Of a stretch of DNA of 46,433 nt, positions 1 to 7,976 are shown one piece after another. The notes under the pieces were generated by a model. It was not told the origin of the DNA and made no database searches. It saw nothing but the letters and a program-made list of their open reading frames with translations. The translations under genes and the position numbers were made by a program. This DNA is from an uncultured Elusimicrobia bacterium. GTDB taxonomy: Bacteria > Elusimicrobiota > Elusimicrobia > Elusimicrobiales > UBA9959. How positions within the stretch are numbered: position 1 is the stretch's first letter; each line of letters opens with the position of its first letter. The stretch lies in assembly GCA_903889965.1 (NCBI GenBank), contig CAISZM010000046.1, positions 1-46,433 on the forward strand, read 5' to 3'.

Positions 1-2
1 AG

Positions 3-182
3 TACATCAGCAGCGCGGGCCTGCGGAGCATCCTGGCTTCCGCGAAACTCCTTAAAGAAAAGGACGGGAAGCTGGTTTTTTCCGGACTTCAGGGACACGT
101 CAAGGAAGTTTTCTCCATTTCCGGCTTCCAGGGTATCTTCAAGACCTACGATTCCGACGCGGAAGCTCTGAAAGCGCTTTAG
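3..182 (+). CDS. STAS-domain anti-anti-sigma factor (C-terminal part, cut by window edge)
   Basis: The visible 59 codons begin inside the gene. They start with YISSAGLRSIL, which matches the STAS signature around the phosphorylatable serine of SpoIIAA/RsbV (D-S-[SA]-G-L). By alignment the second serine, codon 12-14, is the expected phosphorylation site, and the usual preceding Asp is Ser here. The remainder (KLLKEKDGKLVFSGL, then VKEVFSISGFQGIFKTYDS) fits the last strand and helix of the fold. In the family the unphosphorylated form binds the anti-sigma kinase and releases its partner. The stop lies 4 bp before the next start, so it is co-transcribed with the kinase gene. The start codon and promoter are outside the window. 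Confidence 0.88.
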   Translation, partial: YISSAGLRSILASAKLLKEKDGKLVFSGLQGHVKEVFSISGFQGIFKTYDSDAEALKAL

Positions 183-186
183 CCCT

Positions 187-609
187 ATGGACGCCACCGG
201 GCACCTGAAGCTGCCGGCCCTGCTGGAGAATCTTCCGGCTATAACGGCCTGCGTTACCGCGGCGGCTTCCGCGGCGGGGTTCTCCGCGCGGCGCATAGGC
301 GAGATAGACCTGGCGCTAGAAGAAGCCGTTACCAATGTTTTTAAATACGCCAGCCCCGGCAAGGCCGGCGAGATAGAGATAACCTGCTCCCGCGGCGCCG
401 GGGCGTTCACGGTCGAGCTGCGCTATTCCGGCCGCGAATTCGATATCACCAGACTTCCGGACCCGGATCTGGCCCAGGACATAGCCGAGCGCCCGGTCGG
501 AGGGCTGGGGGCTTATCTGATAAAAAAAATGGCCGACGGCGTAAGTTACCGCCGCCTTTCCGGGCTGAACGTTCTTACCCTGGTCTTCCGGGAAATTAAA
601 ACACCATGA
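187..609 (+). CDS. RsbW/SpoIIAB-like anti-sigma factor serine kinase (GHKL ATPase)
   Basis: A 140-residue single-domain protein of the HATPase_c_2 type, the usual size for RsbW/SpoIIAB. The N-box is LALEEAVTNVFKYA with Glu46 and the Mg-coordinating Asn50 both present. A glycine-rich lid GGLGAYLIKKMAD lies at 105-117. The Asp of the DxG adenine-contact motif appears replaced (YSG at 80-82), so nucleotide binding may be altered. In the family it phosphorylates the STAS partner and sequesters a sigma factor or another target. It sits directly after the STAS gene (4 bp gap) and overlaps the next gene by ATGA. No sigma factor gene is visible in the window, so the output target is unknown. Confidence 0.85.
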   Translation: MDATGHLKLPALLENLPAITACVTAAASAAGFSARRIGEIDLALEEAVTNVFKYASPGKAGEIEITCSRGAGAFTVELRYSGREFDITRLPDPDLAQDIAERPVGGLGAYLIKKMADGVSYRRLSGLNVLTLVFREIKTP

Positions 610-1574
610 AGCTCCCTCGCCTGTTCCTGTCGCTCTGCGTTTGCGCCTGTATTCTGCCGGCGCCGGCCCTGGCTGCGCCCAAAAAGCTGTCTTTCATACC
701 GCTGTGGAGCCCCCAGGCGCAGTTCGCCGGCTACTACGTGGCCCTTGAAAAGGGTTTTTACCGCTCAAAGGGGCTGGAGGTGGAAATTCTGAAAGGCGGC
801 CCCGAAAGACCGGCCGATGTTTTGCTTAAAGAAGGGAAAGCGGACATCGGCACGCTCTGGCTTTCCGAGGCCATTAAAGAACGTTCGCAGGGCGTACGGC
901 TGGTGAACGTAGCCCAGATGGTGCAGCGCTCCGCGCTGATGCTGGTGGCCAAAAAGTCGAGCGGCATCCGCAAACTGCAGGACCTGGACGGGAAAAAGGT
1001 GGCGCTCTGGGAAAGTTTCCAGCTGCAGCCGCTTGCCCTTTTCAGGAAATACCATCTTCATGTTAACGTTATCCCGCAGGCGCATTCCATAAACCTGTTC
1101 CTGCGCGGCGGGGCCGACGCCGCCTCGGCGATGATCTACAACGAGTATCACACCATACTCAACTCCGGGCTGAACCCAGAAGAGCTGACCACCTTCTTCT
1201 TTTACGATTATGGGCTCAATTTCCCGGAAGACGGGCTCTACATGCTGGAGAAAAATTACAACCGGGATCCCGCCGCAGCCGCGGCTTTCGTCAAAGCCAC
1301 GGTCGAGGGCTGGAAATACGCCTTCGGGCACCAGGATGAAACTATAAACATAGTGCTGCGCCGCATGGCGGACGCGCACCTCCCCGCTAACCGGATGCAC
1401 CAGAAATGGATGCTGGAGAAAATGCAGGGCCTGATATTTCCCGGGGGGGCGGGCGCGCGCGGCGGGGAACTGAAGCGGGCCGATTACGAACGCGTAGCCT
1501 CCGAACTGGCGGCGGCCGGCGGCTGGAAAAGCGTAGATTTTAACGCGTTCTACAGGGATTGTGTAACCAAGTGA
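606..1574 (+). CDS. NMT1/SsuA-type periplasmic substrate-binding protein
   Basis: A 322-residue protein with a signal peptide (about residues 1-23, ending ALA). The N-terminal lobe carries the NMT1/THI5 hallmark SPQAQFAGYYVALEKGFY and GLEVEILKGGPERP. ADIGTLWLSEAI and LQDLDGKKVALW follow, typical of binding proteins for thiamine pyrimidine, sulfonates or nitrate-like ligands. The start overlaps the kinase stop (ATGA), and its own stop overlaps the GTG start of the phosphatase. No permease or ATPase of the SsuBC type is next to it. It is therefore an orphan binding protein inside a signalling operon, and a likely role (inference) is presenting a ligand to the sensor phosphatase that follows. 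The exact ligand cannot be told from sequence. Confidence 0.82.
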   Translation: MKLPRLFLSLCVCACILPAPALAAPKKLSFIPLWSPQAQFAGYYVALEKGFYRSKGLEVEILKGGPERPADVLLKEGKADIGTLWLSEAIKERSQGVRLVNVAQMVQRSALMLVAKKSSGIRKLQDLDGKKVALWESFQLQPLALFRKYHLHVNVIPQAHSINLFLRGGADAASAMIYNEYHTILNSGLNPEELTTFFFYDYGLNFPEDGLYMLEKNYNRDPAAAAAFVKATVEGWKYAFGHQDETINIVLRRMADAHLPANRMHQKWMLEKMQGLIFPGGAGARGGELKRADYERVASELAAAGGWKSVDFNAFYRDCVTK

Positions 1575-3508
1575 TAACCTTCAAGAAAGGCATAGCTTTT
1601 AAACTCGCGCTGATATTTTCGGGCAGCGTGATGCTGATCTTCGTCCTGATCTTCGGGACGTACTACCGCTTCACCAGGAAGCTGATAGAGAAGAATACCG
1701 CCGAGAACGCCCGGAACCTGACGCTGGGAACGGTGGCGCGTATCGACGGGATATTGCGCTCCGTGCAGCGCGGCCCGGACAATATGGCGGGAACCATGGA
1801 GCGCGGCCCCGTAGCCAGGGAGGAAATTCTCGGGCTGCTGAGGTCGGAGCTGGAAAAAAACCCGGAGATCTACGCTTGCGGCGTCTCCTTCGCTCCCTAC
1901 GCCTTCGGGAAGAACGAGCAATACGCCTTCCCGTATTATTACCGCACTAAAAAATCCCTTACGTACTCCTGGCTGGGAAGCAGCGAGTACAACTATTTTC
2001 TGGCCGACTGGTACCAGATCCCTAAAGAGAGCGGCCACGCGCAGTGGTCGGAACCCTATTACGACGAGGGCGGCGGCAATATACTGATGGCCACCTATTC
2101 CGTGCCTTTCTACCGGCTGGTCAACGGGAAGCGTACCTTTACGGGCGTTGTCACCGCCGACATGTCGCTCGGGTGGCTGCGCGAGCTGGTGGCCACCATA
2201 AAGATCCTCGATACCGGGTATGTCTTTCTGATCTCGAAGAACGGGGATTTTGTCACCCACCCGGACAACGCATTCGTAATGAACCAGAGCATTTTCGGGC
2301 TCGCCGAAGAGCTCGGCGACACAAAACTGCGGGCTATCGGCCGCGGCATGCTGGGCGGGCGGACGGATTTTGTGCATACGCCCAGGCTTGACGCGGGGAA
2401 ACCGGGATTTTTGTATTACACGCCGGTCACTTCCTCCGGCTGGTCCCTTGCGGTCCTGTTCCCCCAGGTTGAATTGCTGGCCGACCTGACCCGCCTCAAT
2501 TGGCTGGTGCTGCTGCTCAGCGCGGCGGGCATGCTGGTCCTTTTTGTAGTGGTGGTTTCCGAGGCCCGCTCCATAACCGGCCCCCTTACGCACATGGCCG
2601 ACGCCACCGCCGAGATCGCCGCCGGGAACCTGGACGTCGACATGCCCGAGACGCGCTCGCAGGACGAAGTGGGGGTGCTCTCCCGCGCCTTCGCCGCGAT
2701 GCAGATGTCGCTGAAGAACCATATAGCCCGCCTTACGGAGGCTACCGCTGCCAGGGAGAGGATAGAGAGCGAGCTTAACATCGCCCGCGACATCCAGCTA
2801 AGCATACTCCCCAAGATCTTCCCGCCTTTCACCGGCATGCCGGAACTGGACCTTTTCGCTGTCCTTAAATCGGCCAGGGAGGTGGGCGGTGACCTTTACG
2901 ATTTCTTCGCGGCGGACCCGGAACATTTCTGTTTCGTCATCGGCGACGTCAGCGGGAAGGGCGTGCCGGCCTCCCTTTTTATGGCGGTTACAAAAACCCT
3001 TTTCAAGGCGACTGCTGTCCGGGGGACGCCGCCCGAAGCCGTGCTTGACCAGGTTAACGCCGAGCTTAGTAAAGGCAACGATAAAGCGATGTTCGTTACC
3101 GCGTTTTTCGCTATCCTCAACACCAAAACAGGGGTGGTAGAGTTTTCTAACGGCGGGCACAACCTGCCGGTGCTCATAAGGAAAGACGGCACTGTAGAGT
3201 ACCTGTGGCGGACGAAAGGCATGGTGGTGGGCGCCATGGAGGGGATGGAGTTCGAGCGGGGGACGCTTACTCTCGCCCCCGGCGACAGGTTCTTCCTGTA
3301 CACCGACGGAGTTACCGAGGCCATGGACAGGAACAAGGTGCTGTTTTCGGACGAGCGCCTGCTCAGGGAACTTAAACTTCTGAAAGGCCTGCCGGTAAAG
3401 GAAGTGCTGGGCCGGCTGCTGACCATGCTGGTGGATTATTCCGGGGGCGACCAGTCAGACGATATAACCATGATGCTGCTGGAGTACAAGGGCCCGCAGC
3501 CGGGTTAA
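1571..3508 (+). CDS. Membrane sensor PP2C/SpoIIE-family serine phosphatase (RsbU-like) with extracytoplasmic sensor and HAMP domains
   Basis: About 645 residues. TM1 lies at roughly 8-30. An extracytoplasmic domain of about 270 residues contains CACHE-like motifs (AQWSEPYYDEGGGNI, LDTGYVFLISKNGDFVTHP). TM2 is followed by a HAMP linker (SEARSITGPLTHMADA) and a PP2C/SpoIIE domain with the metal-binding motifs REVGGDLYDFF and IGDVSGKGVPASLF and a C-terminal DQSDDITMML. Such enzymes dephosphorylate the STAS antagonist. I chose the GTG at 1571 because it overlaps the previous stop in the GTGA arrangement; a TTG at 1559 is the alternative. It completes a STAS/kinase/phosphatase partner switch. The next gene is convergent only 21 bp away. 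Confidence 0.88.
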   Translation: MITFKKGIAFKLALIFSGSVMLIFVLIFGTYYRFTRKLIEKNTAENARNLTLGTVARIDGILRSVQRGPDNMAGTMERGPVAREEILGLLRSELEKNPEIYACGVSFAPYAFGKNEQYAFPYYYRTKKSLTYSWLGSSEYNYFLADWYQIPKESGHAQWSEPYYDEGGGNILMATYSVPFYRLVNGKRTFTGVVTADMSLGWLRELVATIKILDTGYVFLISKNGDFVTHPDNAFVMNQSIFGLAEELGDTKLRAIGRGMLGGRTDFVHTPRLDAGKPGFLYYTPVTSSGWSLAVLFPQVELLADLTRLNWLVLLLSAAGMLVLFVVVVSEARSITGPLTHMADATAEIAAGNLDVDMPETRSQDEVGVLSRAFAAMQMSLKNHIARLTEATAARERIESELNIARDIQLSILPKIFPPFTGMPELDLFAVLKSAREVGGDLYDFFAADPEHFCFVIGDVSGKGVPASLFMAVTKTLFKATAVRGTPPEAVLDQVNAELSKGNDKAMFVTAFFAILNTKTGVVEFSNGGHNLPVLIRKDGTVEYLWRTKGMVVGAMEGMEFERGTLTLAPGDRFFLYTDGVTEAMDRNKVLFSDERLLRELKLLKGLPVKEVLGRLLTMLVDYSGGDQSDDITMMLLEYKGPQPG

Positions 3509-3529
3509 ACATCCGCCGCGCCGCTCTCC

Positions 3530-5020
3530 CTAATCCAGTTTCGCGGCCGCTTCTGGATCTATCTGCCGTATAAAGTCGATGAAAGAGCTTTTGCCGTCGA
3601 ATATGCTTTTCAGCTTCATCTGCCCTTTCTGATTGTATTTTTCGAAACAAACCTTCTCCAGTCCCGCCGGGAGGATCTTAACGATGGGCGCTCCGATCGT
3701 GGCGCTGTCGCGGCGGTCTTTATATTTCGGCGCGAGCGCCATCAGTTCCCTGTCGAGGGCGCCAGAAATCGTCTCCGTCGGTATATTCCCGGCATTGTCG
3801 CAGATAAGGAGCCATTCATAACAGGGAATGTTTTTGTTCTGTGAAGGGTAAAGGAAATAGTGGCGGATGGCAATCCGCAGCTTCTTTCCCGTTTCGGCTA
3901 TGGCGCTGTTCGTCACAATCAGCGGGACTTTTTCCGTAGCTATATTGATGTCCGGGCCTTTGCGTCCTATCACCTGGAATTCTATGCAGGGCTCTGTCCT
4001 GGTGACCCGAATCACGTCGTTCAGGGCATATTTAATGAACCCGTTCGGCGTGCCGATGTTCACCAGGTATTCCCCGCCCGGCGCCAGCTCATGGATACCG
4101 AGGGTTTTGCCGTCCGGGTCGCTGAAAAGATTGAAACTGTAGAGGACCAGGCCGGTGTTAAATGAATAATCGCCCGAGGCCGTCCGCGTCAGGCCGAGGG
4201 GGGCCTCGGTAGAAAGATACACCCCTGTGTATTTAAGGGGCAGTCCCGCCAGCTCGTCTAAGCGTTCGCGGTAGTTCTGTATGGAAGTTCCGGAATAGCA
4301 GCAGGCCTCGAGATTGGGCCAGATCTCCCGCAAATTATTTATTTTCAGCCTGCGGTTTATTTCCTCTAAAATATTTATCAGGTACGACGGCACGCCCGAC
4401 ATAACGCGTATGTCCTTGTCTTTTACTTCCTCCGCGATAGCGGCCATTTTCTCCGCCCAGCCGGGAATGCGAAGGGCGGCGATGCTCGGGAACAGGAGGT
4501 CGGGCCTGAAGTTCTTCGCGGCGAAGGCGGCTATTAATCCCGAGATGTAGCCCCGGGGGATCTTCCCGGCCTCCCGGGAAACATAATGGGAGCCATATGT
4601 GAACTGCATGCTCGTAGCCGGGTTCACGCCGGCGGTCCGGGCGGCCACTATACAGCCAATGTCCCTTTGGAAAGACAGGAAGATACCGACCATGGCCGAG
4701 TTGTACGGGATCTTTTTACATATTTCGCCGCTTGTGCCGCTGGAGACGCCGTAATATTTCAATTCGTCGGTAAACAGGAGGTTCGGGACGGTTTCCAGCT
4801 CTTTAACATAGCTTTCGTAAAATTCGTGATCCCTGGCGGGAACCTCGCGCACGTATTCTTCGTAAGTATTTATCTGTTCCAGGCCCAGGTCCTGATAGAT
4901 CTTTGTTCCCTTAAGCGCCTGCTTCATTTTCCCGTAAAGACCGCTCTGAATGTCAAAAGAAACCGCCGGGTTTCCCGGGCTGGAGGGAGGAAAATTGGTT
5001 CCGGTCATGTCTTTGTCCAT
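3530..5020 (-). CDS. GH3-family (auxin-responsive GH3-like) acyl-adenylating enzyme
   Basis: A 496-residue cytosolic protein with the GH3 layout. The phosphate-loop-like motif YYGVSSGTSGEICKKIPYN corresponds to the SSGTT-G-K-P motif, a mid-domain CCYSGTSIQNYRERL is present, and the acyl/nucleotide site TGVYLSTEAPLGL corresponds to Y-x-x-S-E. The C-terminal region NIATEKVPLIV precedes the mobile lid. Plant GH3 enzymes adenylate carboxylates and conjugate them to amino acids. Bacterial members are common but mostly uncharacterised, so the substrate is unknown. It converges with the phosphatase gene and diverges from the ABC operon. ATGs at codons 1 and 5 are both possible; neither has a strong ribosome binding site. 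Confidence 0.78.
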   Translation of the reverse strand: MDKDMTGTNFPPSSPGNPAVSFDIQSGLYGKMKQALKGTKIYQDLGLEQINTYEEYVREVPARDHEFYESYVKELETVPNLLFTDELKYYGVSSGTSGEICKKIPYNSAMVGIFLSFQRDIGCIVAARTAGVNPATSMQFTYGSHYVSREAGKIPRGYISGLIAAFAAKNFRPDLLFPSIAALRIPGWAEKMAAIAEEVKDKDIRVMSGVPSYLINILEEINRRLKINNLREIWPNLEACCYSGTSIQNYRERLDELAGLPLKYTGVYLSTEAPLGLTRTASGDYSFNTGLVLYSFNLFSDPDGKTLGIHELAPGGEYLVNIGTPNGFIKYALNDVIRVTRTEPCIEFQVIGRKGPDINIATEKVPLIVTNSAIAETGKKLRIAIRHYFLYPSQNKNIPCYEWLLICDNAGNIPTETISGALDRELMALAPKYKDRRDSATIGAPIVKILPAGLEKVCFEKYNQKGQMKLKSIFDGKSSFIDFIRQIDPEAAAKLD

Positions 5021-5153
5021 AGCGTGCGCTTAAAGGCCGGAACAGGTCCGGATTTCGCTTAATAATGATACAAAAACCGGGAGGCTTTCCCGCTTCGGCT
5101 TTTCGCTCCCGGAGGTTTATGCCGCCGCCGCTCGCCCCAGTTTTAACGATATT

Positions 5154-5182
5154 TTGAGACTGCCATGGCGATGCTGTATAAT
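5154..5182 (+). promoter_or_regulatory. Sigma-70-type promoter of the ABC/GHKL operon
   Basis: TTGAGA (5154-5159), a 17-bp spacer and a consensus TATAAT (5177-5182). Transcription would start near 5189, about 45 nt before the chosen permease start. Because the promoter covers any upstream in-frame start for the permease reading frame, it argues for a downstream start codon. An imperfect GC-rich inverted repeat (CCGGGAG 5077-5083, CTCCCGG 5106-5112) lies upstream, between this promoter and the divergent GH3 gene. Confidence 0.78.
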
Positions 5183-5234
5183 TGAGATACAGCGCGCGCA
5201 AAATATGGCGCATTCAGCGGGAATCGTAAGGCTT

Positions 5235-5915
5235 ATGCAGATATTCACCCAACTATCCGAGTCGATACACGCTAATTTAATAGCGGGGGACTCGTACCTG
5301 TATATACTTTCCGGCCTTAAGGTCACGCTGCTCATCACTCTTGCCGGTCTTTTCTTAGGCACCCTCCTCGGCGCCGTTCTTTGCGCCATGCATTACTCCG
5401 GCAGCAAGGCGGTAAGGTTCGCGGCCAGAACGTACATAGTGGTAATGAGGGGCACGCCTATCCTGCTCCTTTTGATGCTACTGTTTTACGTGGTCTTCGC
5501 CAGGACCAGGCTGGACGCTATCCACATCGCTATAATCGCCTTCGGACTGAACAGCGCGGCCCACATCGCCGAGATAATGAAAGCCGCCCTGGCCTCCGTG
5601 GACCCGGGCCAGGTAATGGCGGCCAGAACCCTCGGTTTCACGCGGCTTGGCGCTTTTTACCATATCACCCTTCCCCAGGCTGGCGCGTATGCCAGGCCGG
5701 TCTATCAGAACGCCGTCATCAACGTCATCCAGTGGACTTCCGTCGTGGGCTACATCACCATCGCCGACCTGACGCGGGTTATAAACGCGACCGGCGCCAG
5801 AACGGCTGATCCTTTCTTCGTCATTTTCCTGGGCATTGTCATCTACCTGTTCCTGGCTTACGCCACCCACCTGCTGTTCACCCTGGCCGGCCGGAAAACA
5901 AGGACCGCCGGATGA
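5235..5915 (+). CDS. Amino-acid-type (HisM/GlnP-like) ABC transporter permease
   Basis: A protein of 226 residues from the chosen ATG, with about five hydrophobic segments (VTLLITLAGLFLGTLLGAVL, VMRGTPILLLLMLLFYVVF and others). The EAA coupling loop MAARTLGFTRLGAFYHITLP contacts the ATPase. This is the polar amino-acid permease (HAAT) type, usually a homodimer or paired with a second permease; only one is present here. Start choice: ATG 5235 has a TAAGG ribosome binding site 4-5 nt upstream and lies downstream of the promoter; ATG 5205 (MAHSAG) is an alternative. Its end overlaps the ATPase gene by ATGA. Confidence 0.87.
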   Translation: MQIFTQLSESIHANLIAGDSYLYILSGLKVTLLITLAGLFLGTLLGAVLCAMHYSGSKAVRFAARTYIVVMRGTPILLLLMLLFYVVFARTRLDAIHIAIIAFGLNSAAHIAEIMKAALASVDPGQVMAARTLGFTRLGAFYHITLPQAGAYARPVYQNAVINVIQWTSVVGYITIADLTRVINATGARTADPFFVIFLGIVIYLFLAYATHLLFTLAGRKTRTAG

Positions 5916-7027
5916 TAAAAGTAGAGAATCTTTCAAAGAGCTTCGGCGGGCTGCGGGTGCTGTCCGGCGTGGACCTGGAGATACAGAAAGGCGAATGCGT
6001 GGCTATAATAGGCCCTTCCGGCGCCGGCAAAAGCGTGCTGCTGTACTGCCTCAACGCGCTCGAGAAGCCCGACTCGGGCCGCGTAACCCTGAACGGCGTG
6101 GATATTACCGATAAAAGAACCGATATAAACAAGGTCAGGGAAAAAGTCGGGATGGTTTACCAGAACTTCCACCTTTTTTCCCACCTCACCGTCCTTGAAA
6201 ATATAATCCTGGCGCCGGTCAAGGTGAGGAAGCTCCCGCGCGCCGAGGCGATATCCCGGGCCTGCGGACTGCTGGAAACCGTAAGCCTTCTGGATAAAAA
6301 GGACAGCTACCCGGACCAGCTGTCGGGCGGACAGAAACAGCGTATCGCCATCGTCAGGGCCCTGGCGATGGACCCGGAGATCCTCCTTTTCGACGAGCCC
6401 ACCTCGGCCCTGGACCCCTCCATGGTGGGCGAGGTGCTGGCTGTCATCCGCGCGCTGGCTAAACAGGGCTTTACCATGGTCATAGTTACCCACGAGATGA
6501 ATTTCGCCCGGGAAGTGGCGGACAGGGTCCTGTTCATGGAGGAGCAAGGCGTTTACGAAAGCGGCTCCCCGGAAAAAATACTGGTAAACCCTGAAAGGGA
6601 AAAAACCATAGCTTTTATCAGGAAATTGAAGACCTTTAACTATAAAGTCGATTCCTATAATTTCGACCTGATCGGGATGTGCGCCCGGCTTGAACTGTTC
6701 TGCGCCAAGTACGCCATCGAAAAAAAACAGGTCAACGGCGCCAACCTGGCGCTTGAAGAGGTTATTACCTATATCTTAAAGTATTGCTACGAAAAGCCCC
6801 GGCAGCCCGACATAAACGTCACGGTGGAATACGGGGACGCGGATAAAAAGATAGCCGTTGAAATAGCACATGACGGGAAGAGTGTAGACCCGTTCGGGAA
6901 GGTCTCGGCTTCCGCCGGCGGCGCCGTGGACCCCGACTACCTGGGCATCTTCATGGTCAAAAAGATGTCGGCGGAGATAGTGTTCAGCCACGCGGACGGT
7001 CTCAGCAGGTTCAAAATTAAAATATAG
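5912..7027 (+). CDS. ABC transporter ATPase (GlnQ-like) fused to a C-terminal RsbW-like GHKL domain
   Basis: A 371-residue protein. Residues 1-242 form a complete polar amino-acid ABC ATPase: Walker A GPSGAGKSV (34-42), Q-loop Q84, signature LSGGQ (137-141), Walker B LLFDEP (157-162) and H-loop His194. Such ATPases normally end near 240-250. Here about 125 extra residues (245-371) align with the anti-sigma kinase encoded at 187-609: ANLALEEVITYILKYC against IDLALEEAVTNVFKYA, and YLGIFMVKKMSA against GLGAYLIKKMAD. The N-box Asn is replaced by Tyr (E283-V-I-T-Y287) and the lid glycines are reduced, so this domain probably does not hydrolyse ATP and may act as a docking or regulatory module. No frameshift or gap separates the two parts. 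Confidence 0.87.
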   Translation: MIKVENLSKSFGGLRVLSGVDLEIQKGECVAIIGPSGAGKSVLLYCLNALEKPDSGRVTLNGVDITDKRTDINKVREKVGMVYQNFHLFSHLTVLENIILAPVKVRKLPRAEAISRACGLLETVSLLDKKDSYPDQLSGGQKQRIAIVRALAMDPEILLFDEPTSALDPSMVGEVLAVIRALAKQGFTMVIVTHEMNFAREVADRVLFMEEQGVYESGSPEKILVNPEREKTIAFIRKLKTFNYKVDSYNFDLIGMCARLELFCAKYAIEKKQVNGANLALEEVITYILKYCYEKPRQPDINVTVEYGDADKKIAVEIAHDGKSVDPFGKVSASAGGAVDPDYLGIFMVKKMSAEIVFSHADGLSRFKIKI

Positions 7028-7038
7028 GAGTTCTTTAA

Positions 7039-7926
7039 ATGAAAATACACAAATGGATGTCCGTACTGGCAACGGTCGTAATGTTAGCGGCGCCCGCGGC
7101 GCTGTCCGCGCAGGCGCAGGCCGTCAAGACGCCGCGTCCGGCAGCCGCCGTTAAAAAAACCGCGGCAAAGCCGGAATTTTCTTTCCTGAACGGCAAGACC
7201 GGCACAGCCAGCGCCTCCGTGTTCAGCGAAGATCAATTGACGGCCGCCATGAACGACTACCTTGGCACCCAAATAAAAAACTTCGTTTACACCGATTCCC
7301 TGGCCAGCGGCCTGGCCATGCTGAAATCCGGCAGGGCCGATTTTATGCTGACCGGGGATATCGCCGCGGATTATATCAGCCAGCGGAACCCGGAATATAA
7401 AACCGTTATTTTCACGCGCAACAACAGCCTTTCCATGGTCTTAAGGCATGCCGACGTCAAGCTGAGGGATTCTCTCAATTATGCCATAGGCAAGCTTAAA
7501 GCTTCCGGGAAAGGCGCCGAGCTGTACAAGACCTGGGTCACCGGGCTGCCTGTGGGCCGTGAGCCCGCCATGCCGAAAACGGAGAAAACGGCTTACAAGG
7601 AAACCGTCTATGTAGGCGTATCCGGGGATATGCCGCCGCTCGATTACGTGGCGGCCAACGGCAAACCTGCCGGCTACAATATCGCGCTATTGGCCGAGAT
7701 CTCGAAAATAATAGGCAAGAACATCGAGGTTATGTCCATCGAGTCTTCGGCGAGGTTCGCCGCCCTGCAGGCCAAGAAGATAGACGTTTTTTTCTGGGAA
7801 AGGCTGCCGGGCCCGAACGAGCAGAATTTAATGAAGGATATGCCCGCCGTGCGGAATTTTCACAAGAACTTCATCACTACGGCGCCGTATTGCGCGTTCA
7901 AGACCGTCATCCTGTTGAAAAAATAG
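7039..7926 (+). CDS. Periplasmic amino-acid-type binding protein with circularly permuted lobes
   Basis: A 295-residue protein with a signal peptide (1-28, ending AQAQA), a Pro/Ala/Lys-rich linker, then two halves. Residues 47-167 look like the second lobe plus C-terminal helices of SBP_bac_3 proteins: FLNGKTGTASASVFSEDQL, SGLAMLKSGRADFMLTGD, LNYAIGKLKASGKGAELYK. Residues 189-295 look like the first lobe: VYVGVSGDMPPLDYVAANGK, PAGYNIALLAEISKIIGK, then ITTAPYCAFKTVILLKK. In ordinary family members the first lobe precedes the second, so the order here is swapped while the total length is one domain. The ribosome binding site is GGAG at 7027-7030. It is the third gene of the ABC operon and ends at a strong terminator. 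Confidence 0.8.
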   Translation: MKIHKWMSVLATVVMLAAPAALSAQAQAVKTPRPAAAVKKTAAKPEFSFLNGKTGTASASVFSEDQLTAAMNDYLGTQIKNFVYTDSLASGLAMLKSGRADFMLTGDIAADYISQRNPEYKTVIFTRNNSLSMVLRHADVKLRDSLNYAIGKLKASGKGAELYKTWVTGLPVGREPAMPKTEKTAYKETVYVGVSGDMPPLDYVAANGKPAGYNIALLAEISKIIGKNIEVMSIESSARFAALQAKKIDVFFWERLPGPNEQNLMKDMPAVRNFHKNFITTAPYCAFKTVILLKK

Positions 7927-7943
7927 GACCGGCTTGGCAAATC

Positions 7944-7975
7944 AAGGCGCCTCCGCGCATGCGCGGGGGCGCTTT
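7944..7975. terminator. Hairpin terminator between convergent genes
   Basis: AAGGCGCCTCCGCGC (7944-7958) pairs with GCGCGGGGGCGCTTT (7961-7975) through about 15 positions, two of them G-U on the plus strand. It lies between the permuted binding-protein stop and the convergent oleate hydratase stop, and has A/T flanks on both sides, so it could serve both strands. Confidence 0.7.
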
Positions 7976-7976
7976 G

